Below, one piece after another: positions 35,555 to 44,731 of a stretch of DNA of 64,000 bases; the first letter of the stretch is position 1; each line of letters starts with the position of its first letter. Origin of the DNA: Rhizobium sp. J15 (GTDB lineage: Bacteria; Pseudomonadota; Alphaproteobacteria; Rhizobiales; Rhizobiaceae); assembly GCF_002531825.1 (NCBI RefSeq), contig NZ_NWSX01000023.1, positions 22,403 through 86,402 of the forward strand, written 5' to 3'. A program made the position numbers and the translations under genes. The notes beneath the pieces were generated by a model. The model searched no databases. It was not told the DNA's origin and saw nothing but the letters and a program-made list of their open reading frames with translations.

Positions 35555-37147
35555 TTGGCCTCGATTGTCTCTGTTGTTGATGAATCCCGTTCGGCGAAGC
35601 TCGGCAAGACGGTGATCTTTTTGATCTGGCTTGCGCTGGCCTCTGCGCTTTGCTGGTCCGAAACCGTCTGGCGTGATGAAGTTCGCGCGTTGTCGCTGGC
35701 CCTCCAGGGAGACAATTTCGCCGATATGCTTCGCCAGATGCATGGCGAGGGTCATCCTGCCATCTGGTATATCCTGCTGCGCGCCGCCCATGTCGTGGTC
35801 GGCTCTCCCGTCGTTTTGAAGGTCGTGGCGCTGACGATTGCGGCGGCGGCGGCCTATCTTCTCGTCTTCAGGCTGAAACTGCCTCTTTCCATAATGCTGC
35901 TGTCGCTGTTCGGCAGTTTTTCGGTTTTCGAATACGCCGCGATGTCGCGAAACTACGGCATCAGCATGCTGATAATCTTCCTGATCGTCCTGGCGTGGCA
36001 GAAGGGAGCGCGCAACGGCATATTGAGCGGCCTGCTGTTTGCCTTGCTGGCGAATACCAATGTGCATTCGGTCGTCCTTGTCGGCGGCTTCCTGGCTTAT
36101 TGGCTTTTTGATTTGGTCCTGGCGCGGCCAAGACCTCCTTTGCGGGACTATCGCGGCTTTGCGACAGCCGCAGCCCTGGCCGCGGTTGGAGTTGTTCTGT
36201 GTTTCCTCACGGTCTATCCGACCTTCAACGATACCGGGCAGAACGATCTCAGCGGCGAGAATTTCGCTTTGCTTGCACTTCGTGCTCTTACGCTCGCCAG
36301 TTCGCATTTTCTGTCCTTCTATCCCGACAGCATCCTCGGACTGATGGTGGCCGATCCGTTGGCTTTCCGCGTCTTCGCAACTTTGATGTCGGTGCTCATC
36401 TACGGCAGCCTGTTGGCGTTGGCGAACCGACGGCCGGCCATGATCGCTGCGGCGCTGGTGCTGCTAGGGCTCTCGCTGCTGTTTACCCTGGTCTATCCCG
36501 GCGGATACAGACATCAGGCGCTCTGGCTGGTTTTCATGATCGCGATGACCGCATTGACCACGGACATTCAGCGTGAAGGGACGGGCGTTACCGGCCCGAC
36601 GGCTGCCGGCCGCATCGTAAAGTTCGGCCGCCTGTGCTTCATGCTATTGCTGGCGCTACAGGTCGTCTCCGCTGTCGAAAAGGTCAATCGGACCTTCGTG
36701 GCCGAAATACCTTTCAGCCGGAGCAAGGATTTCGGTGCGTTCATTCAATCGCGCCCCGATCTCAAGGACGCGATCGTCATGGCGGATCCCGATTATCTCG
36801 TCGAAGCGCTGCCTTACTATGTTTCCAATCGCACCTATCTTCGGCGGGAGGAGCGGTTCGGCGCCATCGTGCGATATACCCGCAACGCGCGGCTTTCGCT
36901 CAGCCTTGCCGACATCCTCCAATCTGCACGCCGATTGCAGCAGAGTGAGAAGGTGCCCGTCATCATTCTTCTTTCGCAGCGGCTCGATCAGATCACCGCT
37001 CCAGTTTCCTTGCGTGAAAGCTATGTCTGGCGGCTGTCTCTGACGGTTGAGGATATTTCGGCTTTCCAAAGCGCGACAGAGCTCGTCAAACGCTTCGGCC
37101 CGGCTGCCGGAAGCGATGAAACCTACGACGCCTATGTCTTGAAATAA
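35555..37147 (+). CDS. Polytopic membrane protein, glycosyltransferase family 39-like
   Basis: About 530 residues with some ten to twelve hydrophobic segments. The first periplasmic loop carries WRDEVRALSLA and GHPAIWYILL, resembling the D-E and H-P-x motifs of ArnT/PMT-type enzymes that use polyprenyl-linked sugars. The C-terminal 130 residues are soluble. This suggests sugar transfer in the periplasm, but the substrate is unknown. The only start in frame near the beginning is TTG 35555. Confidence 0.65.
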   Translation: MASIVSVVDESRSAKLGKTVIFLIWLALASALCWSETVWRDEVRALSLALQGDNFADMLRQMHGEGHPAIWYILLRAAHVVVGSPVVLKVVALTIAAAAAYLLVFRLKLPLSIMLLSLFGSFSVFEYAAMSRNYGISMLIIFLIVLAWQKGARNGILSGLLFALLANTNVHSVVLVGGFLAYWLFDLVLARPRPPLRDYRGFATAAALAAVGVVLCFLTVYPTFNDTGQNDLSGENFALLALRALTLASSHFLSFYPDSILGLMVADPLAFRVFATLMSVLIYGSLLALANRRPAMIAAALVLLGLSLLFTLVYPGGYRHQALWLVFMIAMTALTTDIQREGTGVTGPTAAGRIVKFGRLCFMLLLALQVVSAVEKVNRTFVAEIPFSRSKDFGAFIQSRPDLKDAIVMADPDYLVEALPYYVSNRTYLRREERFGAIVRYTRNARLSLSLADILQSARRLQQSEKVPVIILLSQRLDQITAPVSLRESYVWRLSLTVEDISAFQSATELVKRFGPAAGSDETYDAYVLK

Positions 37148-37193
37148 GAAACCGGACAGCAGCCTGCCTGGCCTCTGCTCTTTCGCCTGGGCT

Positions 37194-37859
37194 TCAGCCC
37201 TCGCGTCTCATTCGCTCCCGGCGCTCGAGTTCGGCCGGGGAGGGCTCCGACATCGCGAAGCTGCCGGGTTTGACCTCGCCGGCACGTTCGTAGACGCTCA
37301 TGATGACGCCCGTCGTCGATACGGAGTTAGTCGTGAGCTTCAGCGCTTCCGGCTTGGCGCCATGGCCGAACAGGCGCTTGCCGGGGCCGAGGATGAGAGG
37401 GAAGGTCAGGAGCCGGAGTTCGTCGATCAGATCGTGCGCCAGCAGGGTTTGCAGGAGGCCGCTGCTGCCCTGGGTGAGGAGGTCGGGGCCGTCCTCCCGT
37501 TTCAACCGGGCGATTTCGGCGGCGGCGTCGCCTTGCAGCGCAACGGAGTTTTCCCAGGTGAGGGATTCCCTAGAGGTGGTCGCGACATATTTGGTCGCGG
37601 CATTGAAGGCCTTGCCGATGGGGTCGTCTTTTCCGACATAGGGCCAATGGGCGGCGAAGATCTCGTAGGTCTTGCGGCCGAGCAGCAGCGCGAAGGGATC
37701 GGTGAAGATCCCGTCCATGAACTGGCCCATCGCCTCGTCCCAGTAATTGACGGTCCAGCCGCCGAGGGTGAAGCCGCCGGTCGGATCTTCCTCAGGCGCG
37801 CCGGGCGCCTGCATTACGCCATCCAGGCTCACAAAGGCTGCGGTCACAAGCTTTCTCAT
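37194..37859 (-). CDS. Dihydrofolate reductase-like protein (RibD C-terminal domain)
   Basis: A 221-residue NADPH-dependent reductase-like protein. MRKLVTAAFVSLDGVMQAPG, LLGRKTYEIFAAHWP, the GSSGLLQTLL stretch and DELRLLTFPLILGPGKRLF are typical of the RibD_C group. No deaminase domain is present, so it is not the bifunctional riboflavin enzyme. A solitary enzyme of unknown substrate. Confidence 0.85.
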   Translation of the reverse strand: MRKLVTAAFVSLDGVMQAPGAPEEDPTGGFTLGGWTVNYWDEAMGQFMDGIFTDPFALLLGRKTYEIFAAHWPYVGKDDPIGKAFNAATKYVATTSRESLTWENSVALQGDAAAEIARLKREDGPDLLTQGSSGLLQTLLAHDLIDELRLLTFPLILGPGKRLFGHGAKPEALKLTTNSVSTTGVIMSVYERAGEVKPGSFAMSEPSPAELERRERMRREG

Positions 37860-37946
37860 CTCTCGGCTCCCATGGTTGGTGTGTTCAGAGCCAAGGACGG
37901 ATGGGCATGCGCCGATCCGACATTCCCGCGTTGTTTTTCGCGGGCG

Positions 37947-38573
37947 TTAGCCGGCCAGAGCCTTGGCGCTGTCGATAATCGCAATGCCATGCGCCCGCAT
38001 CTCGTCGATGGCGGCGGCGACGCCTTCGGGGGTGATGCCGCGGCTGGCATCCTCGATGAAGCGTACCCGTATGCCAGGCATCATTTCCAGTGCGTCGAGC
38101 GCGGAGAACTTGACGCAGTAGTCGGTGGCGAGGCCGCAGACATCGAGATCGGTGACGCCCTGGTCTTCGAGGAAGTCGGAAAGGCCGGTCGAGGCATCCC
38201 GATCATTATCGCGGAAGGCCGAATAGCTGTCGATCCTGGGATCCTCGCCCTTCTGCTGGATCAGGTCGATCTCTTCGGATTTGAGCGCGGGATGCAGTTC
38301 GGCATCGAGCGTGCCCTGGATGCAGTGGTCCGGCCACATCATCTGCGGCTTGCCGGAGAGTTCGCCCATCTCGAAAGGGGCGGCGCCCGGATGGGCGGAG
38401 GCGAAACTGCCGTGGCCCGGCGGATGCCAGTCCTGCGAGGCGACGATGAGATCGTATCTGCCACTGTCGATCAGCCTGTTTGCGACGGGAACCACCTTGT
38501 CGCCCTCCGGCACCGGCAGGTTGCCGCCCGGACAGAAGCCGTTCTGGATATCGACAAGCAGCAGCGCTTTCAT
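37947..38573 (-). CDS. pncA: Nicotinamidase PncA
   Basis: Hydrolyses nicotinamide to nicotinate in NAD salvage. The 208-residue isochorismatase-fold protein has catalytic Asp8 in LLLVDIQNGF, metal ligands Asp48 and His50 in DWHPPGHGSF and nucleophile Cys153 in ATDYCVKF. ATG 38573 is preferred to an upstream TTG because GAAGGAA lies at the right distance and the family starts MKALLLVD. Confidence 0.93.
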   Translation of the reverse strand: MKALLLVDIQNGFCPGGNLPVPEGDKVVPVANRLIDSGRYDLIVASQDWHPPGHGSFASAHPGAAPFEMGELSGKPQMMWPDHCIQGTLDAELHPALKSEEIDLIQQKGEDPRIDSYSAFRDNDRDASTGLSDFLEDQGVTDLDVCGLATDYCVKFSALDALEMMPGIRVRFIEDASRGITPEGVAAAIDEMRAHGIAIIDSAKALAG

Positions 38574-38761
38574 CAAAGCCAATTCCTTCGCTTAATCGCA
38601 ATGCAAGATGCCAAATGCACACTCGATGCATCAACTAGTGAATTCCCGAAGGCCCTCATGCAAGCGTTAATTCCGTCACCGGTGGTAGTAGCCGTTCGAA
38701 AAAGAATACGCTAATACAACCAATGCGATAGGGTGCGGTTGTGTGAGAGCGACGTGCAAAG

Positions 38762-38784
38762 AGGGCGGTCTTGCCGGCCGCCCT
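38762..38784. other. GC-rich hairpin of unclear role
   Basis: AGGGCGG (38762-38768) pairs with CCGCCCT (38778-38784), followed on the plus strand by GATTTCTGCCTTTCTT. No plus-strand gene precedes it. A second short pairing, ACAACC with GGTTGT, lies about 30 bases upstream. It could terminate an unannotated small RNA, but I cannot support a promoter. Confidence 0.3.
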
Positions 38785-38828
38785 GATTTCTGCCTTTCTT
38801 GCCTGAGATGCAAGCCGGAACCGAAGCC

Positions 38829-39176
38829 ATGTCCGAGCCTCAACCCGATGAAAAAATCGATGCGACGTTCCGCAACGGCTCGCTGACGGCGGCCGGGATC
38901 ATCCTTGGTTTCTCCCTCAACTTCATCAGTCTGTGGGTGTCCAATCCAAATGACTGGAGCAGTGTCGATTTGCTGCCGATGTCGTTCCTGACGGTCGGTA
39001 TCGCTATCCAGGTGAAGGTGTTTGCCGATCTCCTGGCGCGCGACTCGCTGATCGCCGCCAAATATGACCGGGCTCGTCGGCTCTTCCTGATCGGGCTGTC
39101 GGTCGTCGCCATCGGAATGGGCATCGCCCTGCTGAACGACATTCTCGGCCTCAGCAGCATGCGTATGTTCGGGTGA
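38829..39176 (+). CDS. Small membrane protein of unknown function
   Basis: A 115-residue protein with three predicted membrane segments: TAAGIILGFSLNFISLWV, the LLPMSFLTVGIAIQV stretch and FLIGLSVVAIGMGIALLN. The middle loop is basic. I recognise no family. Start chosen at ATG 38829 (MSEPQPDEK); ATG 38808 in frame is an alternative. It is convergent with uvrD, 30 bases away. Confidence 0.65.
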   Translation: MSEPQPDEKIDATFRNGSLTAAGIILGFSLNFISLWVSNPNDWSSVDLLPMSFLTVGIAIQVKVFADLLARDSLIAAKYDRARRLFLIGLSVVAIGMGIALLNDILGLSSMRMFG

Positions 39177-39206
39177 CGGTTCACCCCGAGCGACATCGCC
39201 GCGCGG

Positions 39207-41690
39207 TCAGACCCGCTCGACGAAGCCGTCCAGCACCCGTTTCTGGCCGGCGCGATCGAAATCGATCGTCAGCTTGTTGCCCTCGATGCCGGTGATGTTG
39301 CCGTTGCCGAATTTCAGATGGAAGACGCGGTCGCCGAGCGTGAAGCGCGACGGTTCGGAGGAGGTGGATTTCGCCACCAGCTCGCCTTCGATCGTGCGCC
39401 CCTTCGGGCCGCTTTCGCCATAGCCAATGCGTTCGACGGCGTGGCCGGAGCGGGTGCCCCAATTGTCGCGGGTGGCATCGGTCTTGTTGGCCTGGGCGCG
39501 TTTCCAGCCGGGTGTGGAATAGGAGTTGGAGAAGGGGTCGGCCTTGTCGAAGCGGGACTGGCCGTAGCCGCCGCGGCCGTAACCGCCGTAGCTCTGTTCC
39601 ATCTCGGCGACCTCGACATGGCTTTCCGGCAGTTCGTCGAGAAAGCGTGAGGGCAGGGTCGATTGCCAGAGGCCGTGGATGCGGCGGTTGGAAACGAACC
39701 AGATATGGCAGCGGCGCTTGGCGCGGGTGATGCCGACATAGGCGAGCCGCCGTTCTTCTTCCAGGCCGGCGCGGCCGCTTTCATCCAGCGAACGCTGGTG
39801 GGGAAACAGGCCTTCCTCCCAGCCTGGCAGGAAGACGGTGTCGAACTCGAGGCCCTTGGCCGAGTGCAGCGTCATGATCGAGACGGCGTCGAGGTTCTCG
39901 TTGGTCTCGGCGTCCATGACGAGGGAGACGTGTTCGAGGAAGCCGCGCATCGACTCGAAGCTTTCCATCGAGCGGATGAGTTCCTTCAGGTTTTCCAGCC
40001 GGCCGGGCGCTTCGGCGCTCTTGTCGTTCTTCCACATGTCGGTATAGCCGGACTCTTCGAGGATCTGCTCGGCAAGTTCGGTATGCGGTGTGTTTTCAAG
40101 CAGTTCCTGCCATCGGCGGAAAGATTGAATCACGTCGAAGAGCGCTTTGCGGGCCTTCGGCTTCAGTTCATCCGTCTCGATGATGTCGGCGGCGGCCGCC
40201 AGCATCGGGATATCGCGGGCGCGGGCATAGTCATGCAGGGCGCGCACCGTCGTGTCGCCGAGGCCGCGCTTCGGCGTGTTGATGACGCGCTCGAAGGCGA
40301 GGTCGTCGGCCGGCTGCGCGACCAGGCGGAAATAGGCCATGGCGTCACGGATTTCGAGGCGCTCGTAGAAGCGCGGGCCGCCGATGACGCGGTAGTTGAG
40401 GCCCAGCGTGACGAAACGGTCTTCGAACTCGCGCATCTGGAAGGAGGCGCGCACGAGGATCGCCATGTCGTTCAGCAGGTGCTTGTCGCGCTGAAGCTGC
40501 TCGATCTCCTCGCCGATGGCGCGGGCTTCCTCCTCCGAATCCCAGGAGGCGTGGACCTGCACCTTCACGTCCTCGGGATCGGCGCGGTCGGTGAACAGCG
40601 TCTTGCCCAGGCGGCCTTCATTGTGGGCGATCAGATGGGCGGCGGCGCCGAGGATATGTTCGGTCGAGCGGTAGTTGCGCTCCAGCTTGATGACCTTGGC
40701 GCCGGGAAAATCCTTCTCGAAGCGCAGGATGTTGTCGACCTCCGCGCCGCGCCAGCCATAGATCGACTGGTCGTCGTCGCCGACGCAGCAGACGTTCTGC
40801 GGCTCGCCCTTGGCGCGCTGGGCGAGAAGCCGCAGCCACATATATTGCGCGGTGTTGGTGTCCTGATACTCGTCGACGAGGATATAGCGGAAGCGGCCGT
40901 GATATTCCTTGAGCAGATCCGGGTTCTTGCGGAAGATCGCGATCGGATGCATCAGCAGGTCGCCGAAATCGCAGGCGTTCAGCGTCGTCAGGCGCGCCTG
41001 ATAGGCGAAATAGAGATCGCGGCCGCGGCCGTTGGCGAAGGCGCGGGCATCGCCCTCGGGAATATCGGCCGGGCCGAGCCCCTTGTTCTTCCAGGTATCG
41101 ATCATGCCGGCGAACTGCTTGGCCGGCCAGCGCTTGTCGTCGAGGCCTTCGGCCTGGATCAGCTGCTTGATCAGGCGCACGACGTCGTCGGTGTCGAGAA
41201 TGGTAAAATCGGAGCGCAGGCCGACGAGTTCGCCGTGGCGGCGCAGGAGCTTGACGCCGATCGAGTGGAAGGTGCCGAGCCAGGGCATGCCTTCGACGGC
41301 GCCGCCGACGAGGAGCGCGATACGCTCCTTCATTTCGCGGGCGGCCTTGTTGGTGAAGGTGACGGCGAGGATCTGCGAGGGAAAGGCGCGGCCGCTCGAC
41401 AGGATATGGGCGATGCGGGTTGTCAGCACGCGCGTCTTGCCGGTGCCGGCGCCGGCAAGCACGAGCACCGGGCCTTCCAGCGTTTCGACGGCTTCGGTCT
41501 GCTCGGGGTTCAGGCCTGCCAGATAATCCGGCCGCTTGCCGCCGTCGCGGGCCGCCATGGCGCGGGCGGCGATGCCGCCAGATGCAATGCTTCCCGAGGC
41601 CGGCGCCTTTCCCGACGGCGCCTGCGGCTTGCGCGGCATCTCGCCCGGCTCTTCGTCGAAGAAGGGAATATCGTCGAAACTGTTGCTCAT
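39207..41690 (-). CDS. uvrD: DNA helicase UvrD/PcrA type
   Basis: Superfamily 1 helicase of nucleotide excision and mismatch repair. The 827-residue protein shows the motifs in order: LAGAGTGKTRVL (Walker A) near residue 77, FTNKAAREMKER, VDEYQDTN (Walker B), DDQSIYGWRGAE, then MTLHSAKGLEFD and YVGITRAK. An extra 50-residue, low-complexity N-terminus precedes the core, and the C-terminal Tudor-like part ends LKFGNGNITGIEGNKLTIDF. Single gene. Confidence 0.95.
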   Translation of the reverse strand: MSNSFDDIPFFDEEPGEMPRKPQAPSGKAPASGSIASGGIAARAMAARDGGKRPDYLAGLNPEQTEAVETLEGPVLVLAGAGTGKTRVLTTRIAHILSSGRAFPSQILAVTFTNKAAREMKERIALLVGGAVEGMPWLGTFHSIGVKLLRRHGELVGLRSDFTILDTDDVVRLIKQLIQAEGLDDKRWPAKQFAGMIDTWKNKGLGPADIPEGDARAFANGRGRDLYFAYQARLTTLNACDFGDLLMHPIAIFRKNPDLLKEYHGRFRYILVDEYQDTNTAQYMWLRLLAQRAKGEPQNVCCVGDDDQSIYGWRGAEVDNILRFEKDFPGAKVIKLERNYRSTEHILGAAAHLIAHNEGRLGKTLFTDRADPEDVKVQVHASWDSEEEARAIGEEIEQLQRDKHLLNDMAILVRASFQMREFEDRFVTLGLNYRVIGGPRFYERLEIRDAMAYFRLVAQPADDLAFERVINTPKRGLGDTTVRALHDYARARDIPMLAAAADIIETDELKPKARKALFDVIQSFRRWQELLENTPHTELAEQILEESGYTDMWKNDKSAEAPGRLENLKELIRSMESFESMRGFLEHVSLVMDAETNENLDAVSIMTLHSAKGLEFDTVFLPGWEEGLFPHQRSLDESGRAGLEEERRLAYVGITRAKRRCHIWFVSNRRIHGLWQSTLPSRFLDELPESHVEVAEMEQSYGGYGRGGYGQSRFDKADPFSNSYSTPGWKRAQANKTDATRDNWGTRSGHAVERIGYGESGPKGRTIEGELVAKSTSSEPSRFTLGDRVFHLKFGNGNITGIEGNKLTIDFDRAGQKRVLDGFVERV

Positions 41691-41912
41691 GGCGCGTAAT
41701 GTAGTGATTCGGGAGGGAAAGACCAGAAAAGATGTTCTGCTTTCATTCCCAGGCCGCCCGCTATCCCAAGGGGTTTGCCCAGGGCGGCAGGGTCACCGGG
41801 CGGGGCAGGGCGGAAAATCTGAGCCGCTGCCTGTCGGAATCCGCGCCGGCGGCGCGTCCTTGGAGCATCGGGCCCAGAGTCCGGACCAAAGCTCGTCAAC
41901 AAGGAGACTGCC

Positions 41913-42389
41913 ATGCCGAAGGTCGTTTCAAATCTGTGGTTCGCCGAGGAAGCGCGCAAAGCCGTCGAATTCTACGTGTCGATCATTCCGGACTCCCGGA
42001 TCGGCCGCACCACCATATTGCCGGCCGAAACGCCGAGCGGGCCTCCCGGCAGCGTCGAGCTGATCGAATTCACGCTCGCCGGCCAGGCCTTCGTGGCGAT
42101 GAAAGCCGGGCCGTTCGACAGCTTCAACCATTCTTTCTCGATTGCCGTCCTTCTCGACAGCCAAGCCGAGATCGATCGGATCTGGGATGCGTTTCTCGCC
42201 AATGGCGGCACGCCGGAGGCCTGCGGCTGGCTCAAAGACCGCTGGGGCCTTTCCTGGCAGATCGTGCCGCGCTCGCTTTCCGAGATGGTCGCCGACAGCG
42301 ATCGCGAGCGGGGCAAGCGTGTCACCGAGGTGATGCTCGGCATGGTCAAGATCGATATCTCAGCGCTGGAGAAGGCGTTCGCCGGCTGA
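41913..42389 (+). CDS. VOC family protein (PhnB-like)
   Basis: A 158-residue protein of the vicinal-oxygen-chelate superfamily: SNLWFAEEARKAVEFYVSII, ELIEFTLAGQAFVAMKAGP, FNHSFSIAVLL and the C-terminal GLSWQIVPRSLSEMV. Such proteins are often mislabelled 3-demethylubiquinone methyltransferases; the true activity is unknown. AAGGAGA precedes the ATG by five bases. Confidence 0.85.
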   Translation: MPKVVSNLWFAEEARKAVEFYVSIIPDSRIGRTTILPAETPSGPPGSVELIEFTLAGQAFVAMKAGPFDSFNHSFSIAVLLDSQAEIDRIWDAFLANGGTPEACGWLKDRWGLSWQIVPRSLSEMVADSDRERGKRVTEVMLGMVKIDISALEKAFAG

Positions 42390-42775
42390 GGCGTAATTCC
42401 GCCCGCTGAGTCTGGTGAGGAATACGCTGAATTCCCGGGCGCGCGCTGGCCGCCAGACAGGCGCTCGCCCGACCGGTGCTGCCGGCCGGCGTTTTGGCCG
42501 GAACTCGAATCACGGGCGACATTGCACACCTTTTTGACATTCATGTCACGTCGCGAAATGTGCTGATACCGCAATACCCCCGTTCTCAACTACAATAATA
42601 AACAGTTTCGCAGAGTTCAAAAAAGATCCGGTGCATGCACATCTTTGTGCATTGCCAGAAACAGCCGGTGAGCGTGGAATATACCTACGAAACTATTGAT
42701 TCTCAGGAACGCCGTGGCCATCTCGATGGTTATAGGGACACCTGGAGCCTGTGGCAGAACCTTGATGGAGGGCCC
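42390..42775 (+). promoter_or_regulatory. Upstream region of the prkA operon
   Basis: A 386-base gap. An open frame reaches back to 42635 in the prkA frame but lacks a ribosome site and looks like leader. GGAAC at 42706-42710 followed after 17 bases by GGTT (42728-42731) is close to the GGAAC-N16/17-CGTT promoter of the alphaproteobacterial general stress sigma factor EcfG, but one base of the -10 does not match. A TTGACA at 42534-42539 has no good -10 partner. Confidence 0.3.
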
Positions 42776-44719
42776 ATGCTGAGTGAATCCGTATTCGATG
42801 CGTTCACCCGCAGTTACGAAGCACGCCGCGAAACCGACATGTCGGTGGCGGAATATCTCGATCTCTGCAAAAAAGAACCGATCGCCTATGCCAATGCGAC
42901 CGAGCGCCTGCTCGCCGCGATAGGCGAGCCGCAGATGGTCGATACCGCCCGGGACGCGCGCCTCGGCCGGATCTTCATGAACAGGACGATCCGGGTCTAT
43001 CCGGCTTTCGCCGGCTTCCACGGCATGGAAGAGACGATCGAGCGCATCGTCTCCTTCTTCCGCCATGCCGCGCAGGGGCTCGAGGAACGCAAGCAGATCC
43101 TCTATCTCCTCGGCCCCGTCGGCGGCGGCAAGTCGTCCCTGGCGGAACGGCTGAAGCAACTGATGGAGGTCCATCCAATCTATGTCCTGAAAGCAGGCGA
43201 CGAGATCAGCCCGGTTTTCGAAAGCCCGCTGAACCTCTTCGATCCCGAGACGATGGGACCGCTGCTTCAGGAACAATACGGCATTCCGCAGCGGCGCCTG
43301 AGCGGGCTGATGAGCCCGTGGTGCGTGAAGCGGCTCGACGATTTCGGCGGCGATATCTCCCGCTTCCGCGTCGTCAGGATCCAGCCGTCACGGCTGCGCC
43401 AGATCGCCATCGCCAAGACCGAGCCCGGCGACGAGAACAACCAGGACATTTCCTCGCTGGTCGGCAAGGTCGATATCCGCAAGCTGGAGACCTACTCGCA
43501 GAACGATCCCGACGCCTACAGCTATTCGGGCGGGCTCAACCGCGCCAACCAGGGCATTCTCGAATTCGTCGAGATGTTCAAGGCGCCGATCAAGATGCTG
43601 CATCCGCTGCTGACCTCGACGCAGGAAGGCAATTACATCGGCACCGAGAATATCGGCGCCATACCCTTCTCGGGCATCGTGCTCGCGCATTCGAACGAAG
43701 CGGAATGGCAGACGTTCAAGGCGAACAAGAACAACGAGGCCTTCATCGACCGTATCTGCGTGATCAAGGTGCCTTACTGCCTGCGGGTGACGGAAGAGCA
43801 GAAGATCTACGAGAAGCTGATCGAGGGATCGGAGCTTGCGGATGCGCCGTGCGCGCCCGCCACGCTCGAAATGCTCGCCCGCTTCTCCGTGCTTTCGCGC
43901 CTGCGCAAGCACGAGAACTCGACCTTCTTCTCGAAGATGCGCACCTATGACGGCGAAAGCCTGAAGGAAACCGACCCGCGCGCCCGCAGCGTGCAGGAAT
44001 ATCGGGATGCCGCCGGCATCGACGAGGGCATGGACGGGATCTCGACCCGCTTCGCCTTCAAGGTGCTGGCTTCGACCTTCAACCACGACACGACCGATAT
44101 CGGCGCCGATCCCGTACATCTGATGTATGTGCTCGAGCAGGCGATCCGCCGGGAGCAGTTTTCCGACGATACCGAGAAGCGCTATCTGGAGTTCATCAAG
44201 GCCGATCTTGCGCCTCGTTACGCAGAGTTCATTGGAAATGAAATCCAGAAAGCTTATCTTGAGTCCTATGCGGACTACGGACAGAATCTGTTCGACCGCT
44301 ATGTGGACTATGCCGATGCCTGGATCGAAGATGTGGACTTCAAGGATCCCGATACCGGCCAGCTTCTCGATCGCGAGCTCCTGAACCAGGAACTGACGAA
44401 AATCGAAAAGCCCGCCGGGATCGCCAATCCGAAGGATTTCCGCAACGAAATCGTCAAGTTCTGCTTGAGATCGCGGGCAGCCAACGGCGGAAAGAATCCG
44501 TCATGGACGAGCTACGAGAAAATCCGGGAAGTCATCGAAAAGCGAATGTTCTCGCAGGTCGAGGACCTTTTACCGGTCATTTCCTTTGGATCGAAGAAGG
44601 ATTCGGAAACAGAAAAGAAGCACAGCGAATTCGTCTCGCGCATGGCCGCGCGGGGATACACGGAACGGCAGGTTCGGCGCCTTGTCGAGTGGTACATGCG
44701 CGTCAAACAGGCAAGCTAA
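42776..44719 (+). CDS. prkA: PrkA family serine protein kinase / AAA+ protein
   Basis: A 647-residue cytoplasmic protein with an AAA+ domain (Walker A GPVGGGKS at 113-120) and a C-terminal PrkA kinase-like domain. The family is linked to stationary phase and stress. ATG 42776 was chosen because GGAGGG sits six to seven bases upstream and the length then matches the family; starts further upstream add residues without homology. It is followed 12 bases later by yeaH. Confidence 0.93.
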   Translation: MLSESVFDAFTRSYEARRETDMSVAEYLDLCKKEPIAYANATERLLAAIGEPQMVDTARDARLGRIFMNRTIRVYPAFAGFHGMEETIERIVSFFRHAAQGLEERKQILYLLGPVGGGKSSLAERLKQLMEVHPIYVLKAGDEISPVFESPLNLFDPETMGPLLQEQYGIPQRRLSGLMSPWCVKRLDDFGGDISRFRVVRIQPSRLRQIAIAKTEPGDENNQDISSLVGKVDIRKLETYSQNDPDAYSYSGGLNRANQGILEFVEMFKAPIKMLHPLLTSTQEGNYIGTENIGAIPFSGIVLAHSNEAEWQTFKANKNNEAFIDRICVIKVPYCLRVTEEQKIYEKLIEGSELADAPCAPATLEMLARFSVLSRLRKHENSTFFSKMRTYDGESLKETDPRARSVQEYRDAAGIDEGMDGISTRFAFKVLASTFNHDTTDIGADPVHLMYVLEQAIRREQFSDDTEKRYLEFIKADLAPRYAEFIGNEIQKAYLESYADYGQNLFDRYVDYADAWIEDVDFKDPDTGQLLDRELLNQELTKIEKPAGIANPKDFRNEIVKFCLRSRAANGGKNPSWTSYEKIREVIEKRMFSQVEDLLPVISFGSKKDSETEKKHSEFVSRMAARGYTERQVRRLVEWYMRVKQAS

Positions 44720-44731
44720 TGCGGAGCCATT

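Noticed and set aside
42635..42775. An extended N-terminus of PrkA
   Set aside because: It adds 47 residues with no family similarity, and the strong ribosome site is at 42764-42772, before ATG 42776.
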